Below, piece after piece: positions 1 to 9,008 of a DNA stretch of 64,000 nt. The translations under genes were made by a program, and so were the position numbers. The stretch covers positions 6,944,001-7,008,000 of the forward strand of contig NZ_CP134696.1 in assembly GCF_031851795.1 (NCBI RefSeq), read 5' to 3'. Under the pieces are notes generated by a model, which worked only from the letters and a program-made list of their open reading frames with translations, had not been told where the DNA came from and ran no database searches. The stretch comes from Pontibacter sp. G13 (GTDB lineage: Bacteria; Bacteroidota; Bacteroidia; J057). Position 1 is the first letter of the stretch; every line of letters begins with the position of its first letter.

Positions 1-2
1 CT

Positions 3-848
3 GCGGGAGTGAATTACCAGATTATTGATCCAATTCCTGCGTATTTGGAGGAAACTCCTCGTTTTGGGGAAATCGCCCACCTTCGGGCCCGAGGAATCGT
101 GGATGCTACAGGTGAGCAGCCTTTGAAAGTTCTGTGGTCAGGCGGAATCGATTCGACGGTCGCCTTGATTGCCTTGATTCGGGTATTGGAACCGAGGGGC
201 AAGCTCGACCGATTGACTATTTTACATTCGCAGGAATCCATCGATGAATTCTCCACCTTTTTCCATTCGGTGATACAAGGAAAACTGCGAATGGAGCGGA
301 TCGAGACCAAGCTTTTTGACCATATCCAGCCTGAAGAAATCATCATAACGGGCGAGCATGGCGATCAGCTATTCGGCAGCGACAAGTTGAAGTATTCGAT
401 TTTGACCGAAGAAGCCTATCGTCCTTTTCGAGATGTGAGCAGCTTTTACATTTCTCGGAAGCTGGGGACAGAGCGATATACCGAGGCGATCGAGGCAATG
501 ATCGAACCCCAACTAACCCATTCCCCGATTCCCATTGAGACATGGTATGATTATCTGTGGTGGATGAATTTTTCATTGAAATGGCAGACCGTATCCATGA
601 GGTTGATCCACGGACTCGGCAGAACCCACGAGGCCCTCGACCAGTCTGTCTTTCATTTCTTTCGGAGCGATCTTTTCCAGCAGTGGTCCATGGCCCATCA
701 CGATCAGAAGATCAAGCACGAATGGCATACCTACAAATTTGTGGCAAAGGAGTACATTCACGATTTTCATCCAGACGAAGCCTACCTGCAATTCAAGGAA
801 AAAGAGCAATCGCTCAAGGAAGTGCTAGTAACAGGGAGCCGTAGATAG
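3..848 (+). CDS. PP-loop ATPase, asparagine-synthetase-like (5' truncated)
   Basis: The reading frame is open to the window edge, so the true start lies upstream; the GTG at 9 is only the first possible start inside the window. Numbered from that GTG, residues 44-49 read SGGIDS, the ATP-pyrophosphatase P-loop of the adenine nucleotide alpha-hydrolase superfamily. Residues 115-124 read GEHGDQLFGS, close to the GGDELFGG-type motif of asparagine synthetase-like amidotransferases. An ATP-dependent (adenylating) ligase or amidotransferase is therefore likely, probably cytoplasmic. The substrate cannot be read, and a glutaminase domain, if any, would be in the missing part. The last 150 residues are not recognised. 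The superfamily call is firm, the exact role open. Confidence 0.6.
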   Translation, partial: AGVNYQIIDPIPAYLEETPRFGEIAHLRARGIVDATGEQPLKVLWSGGIDSTVALIALIRVLEPRGKLDRLTILHSQESIDEFSTFFHSVIQGKLRMERIETKLFDHIQPEEIIITGEHGDQLFGSDKLKYSILTEEAYRPFRDVSSFYISRKLGTERYTEAIEAMIEPQLTHSPIPIETWYDYLWWMNFSLKWQTVSMRLIHGLGRTHEALDQSVFHFFRSDLFQQWSMAHHDQKIKHEWHTYKFVAKEYIHDFHPDEAYLQFKEKEQSLKEVLVTGSRR

Positions 849-1028
849 TCGGAATCGGTCAATTGTCCGGTTGTGAAATGATCCAAATGTTGATATTCAT
901 AGGACATTTTCGCTTTCCCCTCCTCCTCATATTCCTCTCAAGGAGAAAATTCATAGGTTGGAATTCAGAAAGTCGGGATATCCCATGTCTCCGACGACTT
1001 TCGATGGATTCACTACTGACTACGCTCC

Positions 1029-2498
1029 ATGAGATTTCCCATTATCTTTCTTTCCATTGCCTGGCTCTTAATCGGACTGACCCTGATGGTCCGGTGCTCT
1101 TCTATTTCCACACAGATATCCTCTTCAAAAAATGAACGCCCCAATATCGTCATGATCTTGGTCGATGACCTTGGCAAAGAGTGGGTGAGTTGCTATGGCG
1201 CGGATCTGATCGAAACGCCGAATGTAGACGCATTGGCACAGAATGGGATGAAATTCGACAACATGTACGTCATGCCGCAGTGTACGCCTACCCGTGTTTC
1301 ATTACTGACGGGGCAATATCCCTTTCGGCATGGCTGGGTCAATCACTGGGATGTCCCTCGCTGGGGCGGAGGCGCGCATTTTGATGAAACACAGAATCCT
1401 TGCCTGAGCCTTGCACTCAAGCAATCCGGATATGCAACCTGTGTGGCCGGGAAATGGCAAGTCGATGATTTTCGGGTGGAGCCGGACGCTATGACCCGGG
1501 CTGGTTTTGATCACTATTGCATGTGGACAGGATACGAGACGGGCATCGAGGAGAGTGGAGAGCGGTATCACAACCCTTACGTCCGCTCAGATGAAGGTGC
1601 TGAGACGTTGGATGGAGCATTTGGTCCGGACGTTTTTACCAATTTTATCACGGAATTCATTGGCAATCATGCCGACACGCCCTTTTTCGTTTATTACCCC
1701 ATGGTGTTGACGCATACTCCCTTGGTGGTTCCTCCGGGGAAATCAGCTGAAAGCAATCTGAAAAAGCATCAAGCCATGGTTCAATACGCGGATGACCTGA
1801 CGGGAAAAATCGTCGCATCTCTTGAGGCGGCTGGCGTACTAGACAACACGCTGATCATCTGGACAACCGACAATGGGACCACAGGCAAAATTCAAGGAAA
1901 GTTGAATGGCCGCAAGATCCGCGGGGCCAAGTCCAAGACTACCGAACCGGGGGCATGTATGCCGTTTATTGCCCATTGGCCGGCTCAAATCAAGGGAGGT
2001 CAAACGAGCGATGCCTTGGTAGATGTGACGGATCTGCTGCCCACCTTTTTGGATTTGGCGGGCAAGCCGTTGAAGGGTACATACGAATCGTGGAAAATCG
2101 ATGGACAATCATTTGCCCCGGCGTTGAAGGGAAAGTCCGACCCTGAGGCTCGCAAGTGGATTCTGTCCATGGGAGGCGGGAATCAGGCAGCCTTGACTGA
2201 ATCCGGCGTTCAGAACAAATACCGGTTCCGCGATCGTGTCATTCGGAACAAGCAGTACAAACTATACATTGATACAACCGGAGAACCCCAGAAATTCTTT
2301 AACCTGAAGGCTGATCCAGCCGAATCTGACAATCTGATCGAACGAATAGAAGAATTGGGACTTCAGGAAGCTTTTGGAGAATTGGTGGCAGTGGTGGATC
2401 AATTTCCCCAGACAGACGCCGATCCCCAATACCTGAACAACCCATCTCAAACCTGGGATGTCCAGATCTCCCAGGTACCCAATACTTGGAAGCAATGA
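1029..2498 (+). CDS. S1-family sulfatase (formylglycine-dependent)
   Basis: A 489-residue protein with an N-terminal hydrophobic segment (about residues 4-21) that should export it. The core starts with PNIVMILVDDLG (D46, D47 calcium ligands). C85-T-P-T-R is the sulfatase signature in which the cysteine is converted to formylglycine, followed by a GQYPFRHG stretch typical of arylsulfatase-like enzymes. Length matches the family. C23 is preceded by VR, which is a poor lipobox, so lipidation is doubtful. It lies about 290 bp upstream of a GH86-type galactanase on the same strand. Removal of sulfate from a red-algal galactan such as porphyran is a reasonable inference, but the substrate is not shown by the sequence. 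Family call is firm. Confidence 0.9.
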   Translation: MRFPIIFLSIAWLLIGLTLMVRCSSISTQISSSKNERPNIVMILVDDLGKEWVSCYGADLIETPNVDALAQNGMKFDNMYVMPQCTPTRVSLLTGQYPFRHGWVNHWDVPRWGGGAHFDETQNPCLSLALKQSGYATCVAGKWQVDDFRVEPDAMTRAGFDHYCMWTGYETGIEESGERYHNPYVRSDEGAETLDGAFGPDVFTNFITEFIGNHADTPFFVYYPMVLTHTPLVVPPGKSAESNLKKHQAMVQYADDLTGKIVASLEAAGVLDNTLIIWTTDNGTTGKIQGKLNGRKIRGAKSKTTEPGACMPFIAHWPAQIKGGQTSDALVDVTDLLPTFLDLAGKPLKGTYESWKIDGQSFAPALKGKSDPEARKWILSMGGGNQAALTESGVQNKYRFRDRVIRNKQYKLYIDTTGEPQKFFNLKADPAESDNLIERIEELGLQEAFGELVAVVDQFPQTDADPQYLNNPSQTWDVQISQVPNTWKQ

Positions 2499-2527
2499 TT
2501 GCCCGAGTAGTCCCTTGGTAGTATGTA

Positions 2528-2559
2528 GCCTCGAAGATGTTGGGTCTTCGGGGCTTTTT
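2528..2559 (+). terminator. Rho-independent terminator after the sulfatase gene
   Basis: Ten-base arms GCCTCGAAGA (2528-2537) and TCTTCGGGGC (2545-2554) pair with one G-T wobble around a 7-nt loop and run into five T residues. Confidence 0.8.
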
Positions 2560-2786
2560 CGTCAAGAAGCCGTCAATGACTCTGATGCTTGCAGACTAGA
2601 CATGCTGCCACATATTATTTGAGATGGAACATATTTGATGATAAAAATCCATTTGTTGCATTCCTCCTTGTCTAGGGGCCTCAAGATTCGTGAGTCATAG
2701 ACATCTGTTCATTTCTGGCATTGTGACTCCGTATGATTTTGGAGATTGAAGGGACACTTACTACGTACTATTCAATTCGCTTCAAC

Positions 2787-5700
2787 ATGATTACTACACG
2801 ACAATTGATCGCCAGAGTCTGGTGTACGATGTGTCTCATCGGAACTGTGGGGTTCCTACAGGCCCAGAACACTATCTCCATCGACCTCAAGACCCAGAAG
2901 TATGTCGGCAACACCTCGGATCTCGACCGGGCCAAATACTTCAACTTACACCATACGTATGCGAGCTGGGAATTGAACGATGTAGCCGAAGAATTGCTGG
3001 ATACCTTCCAGATTGGATTTGGCCGTCATTTCGCGGGGCCGGGTTCGGGCAATCCCAATCAATCCGGTGGGGTATCGGTAGACTTTCCGACCACTACGGA
3101 AGGCACCACCATCGGCAACAGCAAGCGTACGAGCTGGCAAGGAAATCCCACCTATTTCGATCGACTCACGGATGACATCATCATCACGGATCATCCCTAT
3201 CGGGGATTTGTCTACAATGGCGATTTCGACAAAGGAGCAGCCTACAATTCCGCTTATATGCAGGCTGCGTTTTCCAATTCGATGCCCAAGTACTACGAAT
3301 TGCTGAATGAGCCATTTGTCCACACGACAGACTTCGCTCCTTGGGCAGACCGAAATCTGGTCATTGCTCAAATGACGAACTTGTGGAAGAAAACCGCCGA
3401 CAAGATTCATGCAGACATTCCCGGACTGATGGTGGGCGGATATGCGAGTGCTTGGCCCGAAATGGAGCAAGGCAATTTCAGCCACTGGCAGGAACGCATG
3501 AAGGCATTCATGGATGGCGCTGGTTCCAGCATGGACTTCTTCTCTACGCACTTCTACGATGGTGCCAATGTGGTGGGAGACGATCAAAACCGTAGCGGCA
3601 GCAACTCAGAGGCCATCATGGACTTGATCGAATCCTATAGCTACGAACAATTCGGAGTAGCCAAACCGCATGTGATCTCCGAATTCGGCAAGACTGTGAA
3701 GGAATGGACCAAGGACGCCAACGGAGCCAAAGACCCAAAGCCGTATTCCGAACAACGCGATTGGAGCATCCTGAAATCGATGAACTCATTTACCATGCAG
3801 TTCATGCAGCGTCCGGATCGAATTCTGAAGACCATTCCCTTCATCACTGCGAAGTCCAATTTCTTCTACTCCAACGACAACCCCAATCAGTATCCCTATC
3901 CTTGGGTGATCCTAAAAAAGGAATCCAACGGAACGTATACCTACACACATTTGCGCAAGTACTTCGAACTGTGGAAGGATGTGAAAGGGAAGCGTGTGGA
4001 CGCTCAGACTACTGATCCAGACTTGATTCCCGGGGTGTATGTAGATGGAAATACCGCGTACATTACCCTGCACAATATGGAGACTGCGAATAAAACCATG
4101 ACGCTGAATATGCTGAACAATATGGCCGGCAATATCACAGGCGTCACCATTCGCCGTCTTCGTGCCAATGCAAGTGGGGCACCGGAATTGGCCGTGAATA
4201 CCCAAGGGAATCTTCCTGCGAATATCACCCTGTCGGGTCAGGAAACGGTGGTGATCATCTGTAACTTGAATAGCGCGGTCACCTTTGACAACACCATTCG
4301 CGAGACGCAATACTATGCCGGAAAAACCTTGGATGACATTGTGGCGGGAAACACCTTGAGCTATACATTCTCCAATGTCGTGACGGGTTCCGGAAATGCT
4401 TCCTTGCGAATGAGCGTAGGGCGCGATCATGGGCTTTCATTGGCACCGACTGTCCAAGTAAACGGTACCACTGTCACCGTTCCGACTGATTGGATCGGGT
4501 ATAGCCAGTACAATCGGAGCCAGTTCTTCGGGATGATCGAAATTCCCTTTGACATCAGCCTGTTGAATGCCGGAACCAATACAGTGACGGTGAACTTCGG
4601 AGATACTGGTGGTAAATTGGCCTCTATGATTTTGACTGCAGAGGTGATTGATGGTACATCTGGACCTTCGCAGGACAATATCAGCTTGGCATTGGCACCG
4701 ACAACCCTGCAATCTCAAGCTGTGCTGAGCGTCGATCTTCAGTATTCCGCGACGGTGTCCAGAGATATATCCGTGGCTTTCTGGAAAAACCAGACTTGGT
4801 TGGCTAGCGATAAGATTACTGTACAGGCGGGAACCGGTGTGGAAACCATGACTGTGGACTTGGGAACTGCTCCAGCGCCCGGAACCGATTACATCTGGAA
4901 AGCAGATATCCGTCCGGTTGGGGCCGGCTGGCAAGATGCAACTGACAATGATCAAGTCAATGGCGTGGTGGTAACGTCTGCTTTGACAGATGATGTCAGC
5001 TTGGCTCAAGCGCCTACCGCTTTGACTCCTGCAACCTCCTACACGGTCAATCTGGACTACACCGCAAGTGCCCAGCGTGAGTTGGTGGTGGAGTTTTGGA
5101 ATGGAGGAAGTTGGATCGCCAATGGTACTGCGATTGTTTCGTCCGGATCAGGGACAGAACCGATTGTCATCAATCTGTCCAATGCTCCCGCACCGGGAAG
5201 CAACTACCTCTGGAAGGCACAAATTCGTCCGGTTGGATCAAGCTGGCAAGATGCTACCGACACGGATCAAGTGACGGGCGTGACTGTTTCAACCCCGACG
5301 GTAGATGAGGTTCGGCTGACTCAGGCGCCTACCGTGATTGCCAGTTCCACGACCTATGCAGTGAATTTGGACTATGACGCATCTACCAGCCGAGAAATCG
5401 TCCTGGAGTTCTGGAATGGCAATACTTGGCTGGCGTCGGATGTCAAGACCGTTTCGGCTGGAGTTGGCTCTGAACCGATGACCATCAATCTCTCCACAGC
5501 TCCATCAGCTGGTTCCAATTACAAATGGAAGGCACAAATCCGGCCATTGGGCACCAATTGGACCAGTGCCACGGATACCGACCAGATCGACAATGTACAG
5601 GTGACAGGCGGTTCTCGTAAGGCTGATTGGACTTCTGAAGGCTTGGATATGCGGATATTCCCAAATCCGAGTCCCAATAAGATTTTTCAGGTGGAATTTT

Positions 5701-5876
5701 CTGAGCCTGTAGAGGGTGCCTGGGTCGAGATTATGAATCTGGCTGGACAGCAGCTACAAAAGCTTCCTTTGACGGATAAGCAATCGATAGATTTGAGAAA
5801 TCTGGATGTGCCGGTAGCGCTCGTTCGGGTACATGCGGGCGAGACGATATTCAGCCAGATCGTCAGATTGAAATAG
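2787..5876 (+). CDS. GH86-type beta-agarase/porphyranase, T9SS-secreted
   Basis: The frame opens at 2733, but the ATG at 2787 gives a proper signal peptide ending near FLQAQ, so that start is chosen (1029 aa). The catalytic part begins with the NLHHTYASWE block. It has an NEP acid/base motif (Glu codon 3309-3311) and an ISEFGK motif with the likely nucleophile (Glu codon 3681-3683), the arrangement of clan GH-A family 86 agarases and porphyranases. Next comes a beta-sandwich region (about 4250-4660). Three near-identical modules of about 100 residues follow (about 4675-4975, 4984-5287, 5305-5610), each starting with an SLAQAPT-like sequence and ending in a DATDxDQV-like sequence. A C-terminal Por/T9SS sorting domain (IFPNPSPNK onward) ends the protein. 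It is probably exported or surface-attached and cuts agar or porphyran. GH86 assignment is by motif and N-terminal look; another GH-A family is possible. Confidence 0.75.
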   Translation: MITTRQLIARVWCTMCLIGTVGFLQAQNTISIDLKTQKYVGNTSDLDRAKYFNLHHTYASWELNDVAEELLDTFQIGFGRHFAGPGSGNPNQSGGVSVDFPTTTEGTTIGNSKRTSWQGNPTYFDRLTDDIIITDHPYRGFVYNGDFDKGAAYNSAYMQAAFSNSMPKYYELLNEPFVHTTDFAPWADRNLVIAQMTNLWKKTADKIHADIPGLMVGGYASAWPEMEQGNFSHWQERMKAFMDGAGSSMDFFSTHFYDGANVVGDDQNRSGSNSEAIMDLIESYSYEQFGVAKPHVISEFGKTVKEWTKDANGAKDPKPYSEQRDWSILKSMNSFTMQFMQRPDRILKTIPFITAKSNFFYSNDNPNQYPYPWVILKKESNGTYTYTHLRKYFELWKDVKGKRVDAQTTDPDLIPGVYVDGNTAYITLHNMETANKTMTLNMLNNMAGNITGVTIRRLRANASGAPELAVNTQGNLPANITLSGQETVVIICNLNSAVTFDNTIRETQYYAGKTLDDIVAGNTLSYTFSNVVTGSGNASLRMSVGRDHGLSLAPTVQVNGTTVTVPTDWIGYSQYNRSQFFGMIEIPFDISLLNAGTNTVTVNFGDTGGKLASMILTAEVIDGTSGPSQDNISLALAPTTLQSQAVLSVDLQYSATVSRDISVAFWKNQTWLASDKITVQAGTGVETMTVDLGTAPAPGTDYIWKADIRPVGAGWQDATDNDQVNGVVVTSALTDDVSLAQAPTALTPATSYTVNLDYTASAQRELVVEFWNGGSWIANGTAIVSSGSGTEPIVINLSNAPAPGSNYLWKAQIRPVGSSWQDATDTDQVTGVTVSTPTVDEVRLTQAPTVIASSTTYAVNLDYDASTSREIVLEFWNGNTWLASDVKTVSAGVGSEPMTINLSTAPSAGSNYKWKAQIRPLGTNWTSATDTDQIDNVQVTGGSRKADWTSEGLDMRIFPNPSPNKIFQVEFSEPVEGAWVEIMNLAGQQLQKLPLTDKQSIDLRNLDVPVALVRVHAGETIFSQIVRLK

Positions 5877-5905
5877 GGTTTTTGAAATAAATATGGAACT
5901 TGGTG

Positions 5906-5934
5906 CCCCGTCTTGCATGCAAGGCGGGGTTTTT
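5906..5934 (+). terminator. Rho-independent terminator after the GH86 gene
   Basis: A 12-bp arm (5906-5917) pairs with 5918-5929 with one G-T wobble. The centre is the palindrome TGCATGCA, so the real loop is short, and five T residues follow. Confidence 0.8.
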
Positions 5935-6021
5935 GTGTGCGCGCGTCGTTGCAACTCATTTCACTTGATGCAATCTTTGGAAGGTATTTTGAGCAAATGA
6001 ATATTTAAACATCATCAGCAC

Positions 6022-6510
6022 ATGATCTATCGCATCAAAGAAAAATTCTGGAGTTGGGGAGATTCTTTCAACATTCTCGATCAAGATAGGAACCCCACTT
6101 TTCAGGTCAAAGGCAAGGTGTTTTCATGGGGGGATGACCTTTCCTTGCAAGATATGGAGGGCTATGAATTGGCGCGGATTCAGCAGCGCATGTTTTCTTT
6201 TTTTCCGAAATACTCCATCGAAATTGAAGGAGAGCCATTTGCCGAGGTGATCAAGGAATTCAGCTGGTTCAATCAATCCTTTACCTTGGACGTTCCCGGC
6301 CCCAATGACTATGAGATCAAGGGGTCCTTCTGGGAGCATGATTTTACCTTCCGCAGAGGGGATCGAGTGGTGGCGACGATATCCAAACGCATGTTTTCAT
6401 GGACCGATAGCTACGCGGTGGACATTGTGGAAGGAGAGGATGATCTCGCGATTTTGAGCGCATGCATCGTCATCGACCAAGTACTTCATGATGAGTCCCG
6501 AGGACAATAA
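6022..6510 (+). CDS. LURP-one-related / YxjI family protein
   Basis: 162 residues with no signal peptide. The pattern is the tubby-like LURP-one fold: repeated strands of the type KxxSWGDxFxIxD, starting with MIYRIKEKFWSWGDSF and recurring as GKVFSWGDDLSL and SKRMFSWTDSYAVDI. Length is normal for the bacterial branch. The family is presumed cytoplasmic and possibly membrane-lipid binding, but its bacterial role is unknown. It is a single-gene unit between two terminators, so context adds nothing. Confidence 0.8.
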   Translation: MIYRIKEKFWSWGDSFNILDQDRNPTFQVKGKVFSWGDDLSLQDMEGYELARIQQRMFSFFPKYSIEIEGEPFAEVIKEFSWFNQSFTLDVPGPNDYEIKGSFWEHDFTFRRGDRVVATISKRMFSWTDSYAVDIVEGEDDLAILSACIVIDQVLHDESRGQ

Positions 6511-6531
6511 TTCCACTCACTCAACAAGCAT

Positions 6532-6561
6532 AAAAGCCTCCTTTCGGGAGGCATTTTTTTT
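6532..6561 (+). terminator. Rho-independent terminator after the LURP-one gene
   Basis: GCCTCC (6536-6541) and GGAGGC (6547-6552) form a 6-bp stem with a 5-nt loop. Four A residues precede it and eight T residues follow. Confidence 0.85.
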
Positions 6562-6581
6562 GAACGCTGAAAGGATAGAGA

Positions 6582-7004
6582 TCATCCGTTTCGATTTTTC
6601 TGCCATCGGATGAGTCCCCAGATGACTAGCCGAACTCCCAGATAGATTCCCACCAATATCATAAAGGAGGAGAAACGAAAAGAAAAAAAGAGCTCATCAA
6701 ATGGCCAGCACAATTGGTTGAACATCGGTCCCCAAAGCGAAATATGCAGGTAAATCCAGCTACCGATGGCCGCAGTTTCTATGAGGAGATTTCGAGCGTT
6801 GAAGAGACGCTCCAGAAGGTATTTGATCCCAAGGACCGTGAGGATCATAGCAGCTGTACTGGTCGCTGTGAATGCAAGCCAATGCCAAGGATGGTCCTCG
6901 AAGACTGATTCATTGCGGGTGATGTGTTCGAAGTAATCGTAGGTACTGTAGCTGATGGCCACAAGCGTGAACCAAAAGCCAAAACGCTTGAAAAGAGGTG
7001 GCAT
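6582..7004 (-). CDS. Small membrane protein, function unknown
   Basis: The frame opens with a TTG at 7037, but the ATG at 7004 (MPPLFKRFGFW) puts the first membrane segment directly after a short basic N-terminus and is preferred (140 aa). About four hydrophobic segments are visible: VAISYSTYDYF, LAFTATSTAAMILTVLGI, a weaker one around IGSWIYLHISLW, and FMILVGIYLGVRLVIWGL. The protein ends in a basic tail (RWQKNRNG). It is divergent from the AraC-type regulator, with about 170 bp between the starts, so shared regulation is possible. I do not recognise the family. Confidence 0.6.
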   Translation of the reverse strand: MPPLFKRFGFWFTLVAISYSTYDYFEHITRNESVFEDHPWHWLAFTATSTAAMILTVLGIKYLLERLFNARNLLIETAAIGSWIYLHISLWGPMFNQLCWPFDELFFSFRFSSFMILVGIYLGVRLVIWGLIRWQKNRNG

Positions 7005-7171
7005 ACGATACGGGTTAGGTGCCAAGGAAAGTCCCAAGGTAGGGAAATTCCCGAGCCCGGGCTTGACATTGAATTACCATTAACCTTCGCTTAAGGAATC
7101 GTTGGAATATTTGCTTCGATTCCATCGGCGTTTTATGTTTAGGAATAGATCGAACTTCCGCTACTTTCCTC

Positions 7172-8344
7172 ATGTCGATTACCTCCTCCATTCTGGCGAT
7201 TCTGCTATGCCTTGGTATGTTTCAGGGCATCAGCTTTGGTGTTATGCTCATCAGGCACAAAGGTGGAAATGGCTTGGCAAATCGCTTGTTGGCCATCCTA
7301 TTGTGGGTGCTCTCCTACCAGATGCTCGTGCGGATCTTGCGACTTTTCGGGATTGGCTATTATGACGAATGGTATTATGTGTCTTTGGATGTGACATGGG
7401 TCTATGGGGCTTTGGTGTATTTCTATGTGCTGGCCATGTCCACCCCAGCCTTCCAATTTCGAGGCAAAGATCGTTGGCATCTGTTGCCTTTGGTTATCCA
7501 GATGGGATTCAGCCTGTTTGTGAGGCTCCAAAATCTGTACTGGGACGGCACTCGTGAGAGCCTATCATGGGCGGGATATTGGGGGTATGTGGTCTGGATG
7601 AATTTACCCACCCATGCCATCATCAGCAGTGCGTTAATCCTTGTCTATGTCTGGCAAGCGAGAAAGCACCTCAAGCGAATGGAGGAAGAAGTAGCTTGGG
7701 AGCCCGCTCAAATCCAATGGATCAGACAGATTCTCTGGGCCTTTTCGATTGGATTTTCGATCGTCTTGGCCATTCTTCTGATTGATTTGGTGCAATTCAC
7801 CCTCATTTCCGAAAGGGATTACTTTTATTTCATTCGGTTCTATTTTTACCCCTATCTGATCGGATTGTCCGTGCTTACCTATTGGTTGGGGATTGCTGGG
7901 TTCCAGCGAAGGAATTTATCGGGAGTAGCAGAAAAACCGAAAGAGACCGTAGAGCAAGATCCCAAATTGCAGGCTTTGGCTGAACGCTTGGAGGCTGGCA
8001 TGCGTGAGGAGCATTGGTACAGAGATCCGGAACTGACCTTGAACGGATTGGCCGGATTGCTAGGTGTCAAACCCTACCTATTGTCCAAAAGCATTCGCGA
8101 AGTTTTGGGAACCAAATTCAGCGATTATGTCAATCTCCTTCGAATCGCAGAAGTCCAACGCCTGCTCGGTCATCCTGCTCATCAAAACCATACATTGCTG
8201 AGTATTGCCTTTGAAGCGGGATTCAATTCCAAATCCAGTTTTCAGCGTGCCGTGAAGAAGCATCTGGGCCATTCTCCCAAAGAATTGAAGCCCGAATCGA
8301 AGGGGTCAATTTCCGAATCGCTCCCACAAACTCCGAAAAATTAG
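7172..8344 (+). CDS. AraC-family regulator with 7TM N-terminal domain
   Basis: 390 residues. The first 235 or so carry about seven membrane segments (from SILAILLCLGMFQGISFGVM to YLIGLSVLTYWLGIAGF). After a short linker the C-terminus (about 270-375) is an AraC-type double helix-turn-helix: LTLNGLAGLLGVKPYLLSK as the first helix pair and LLSIAFEAGFNSKSSFQRAVK as the second, ending HLGHSPKELK. This membrane-bound architecture is common in Bacteroidota and is thought to sense a signal at the membrane and act on nearby promoters. The ligand is unknown. The last residues (GSISES) are encoded by the first copy of a 20-bp direct repeat whose second copy lies across the stop codon. Confidence 0.85.
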   Translation: MSITSSILAILLCLGMFQGISFGVMLIRHKGGNGLANRLLAILLWVLSYQMLVRILRLFGIGYYDEWYYVSLDVTWVYGALVYFYVLAMSTPAFQFRGKDRWHLLPLVIQMGFSLFVRLQNLYWDGTRESLSWAGYWGYVVWMNLPTHAIISSALILVYVWQARKHLKRMEEEVAWEPAQIQWIRQILWAFSIGFSIVLAILLIDLVQFTLISERDYFYFIRFYFYPYLIGLSVLTYWLGIAGFQRRNLSGVAEKPKETVEQDPKLQALAERLEAGMREEHWYRDPELTLNGLAGLLGVKPYLLSKSIREVLGTKFSDYVNLLRIAEVQRLLGHPAHQNHTLLSIAFEAGFNSKSSFQRAVKKHLGHSPKELKPESKGSISESLPQTPKN

Positions 8345-8362
8345 GGGTCAATTTCCGAATCG
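8301..8362 (+). repeat. Perfect 20-bp direct repeat across a gene end
   Basis: The same 20 bases (AGGGGTCAATTTCCGAATCG) occur at 8301-8320 and 8343-8362, exactly 42 bp apart. The first copy lies in the last codons of the AraC-type gene and the second overlaps its TAG stop and the 3' region. A shorter piece, CCGAATCGA, also precedes the first copy (8292-8300). Confidence 0.9.
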
Positions 8363-8419
8363 AAACGCCTCCATAGGTCCCTGATGCGATGTTTGGGTAC
8401 ATCATTTAACCCAAATATC

Positions 8420-8815
8420 ATGAAGCTTTTACTTTCCTCCGTTTGCAGTCTTGGTCTTTTGCTTGCCAGCACCCACGCGATTTTTCAACCAGATCCCCAG
8501 GCTTTGGTGGGACATTGGGAGATCGATTTGACCCCCGAAAATGGATTGGACGATCCAACGGCCATCATGATCGTCAAGAAGGTTTCCGACAAGTCCTTTT
8601 CCGGTACCTTTTACCGAGAAGGGGTCAAGATTCGAGAAGGCCGGATCAATACCCAGCGCGGAATTGTCTACGGCGCATTGGTCTCCGGTGACAATTCTGG
8701 GGACTACAATACTTCCTTTTACCTCAAAGATGGGGTGCTGTATGGAAGTACCCATGCTATCGATCGGGGCTTCCTGTCTGTTTGGACGGCCGTTAAAAAG
8801 TCAGATCAGCCTTAG
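8420..8815 (+). CDS. Small secreted protein, function unknown
   Basis: The frame is open from 8384, but the ATG at 8420 begins a clean signal peptide (MKLLLSSVCSLGLLLASTHA) and is preferred (131 aa). The mature part reads ALVGHWEIDLTPENG and later FSGTFYREG and LYGSTHAI, a strand-rich pattern like lipocalin or avidin-type small beta-barrels that measure 'weight of effect' in secreted proteins. That fold idea is inference only. It sits just downstream of the AraC-type regulator on the same strand but with an independent start region. No catalytic motif is seen. Confidence 0.6.
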   Translation: MKLLLSSVCSLGLLLASTHAIFQPDPQALVGHWEIDLTPENGLDDPTAIMIVKKVSDKSFSGTFYREGVKIREGRINTQRGIVYGALVSGDNSGDYNTSFYLKDGVLYGSTHAIDRGFLSVWTAVKKSDQP

Positions 8816-9008
8816 ATTGTCATTTCCTACATCTGGAGAAGGGGAGGGGACTGCGAATAGCAGATTCCCCTCTCAATGTTGGTGGATCTAAAGCGCAAGT
8901 TCTATCTCGTTGATGGACAATTCCATGAGGGAAATCCCATCCCTCCCGAAAAAATCCTAACTTGCGGATCAAGCCTCCCAAAGGCCATCCATACCATCAC
9001 AGTCTCCT

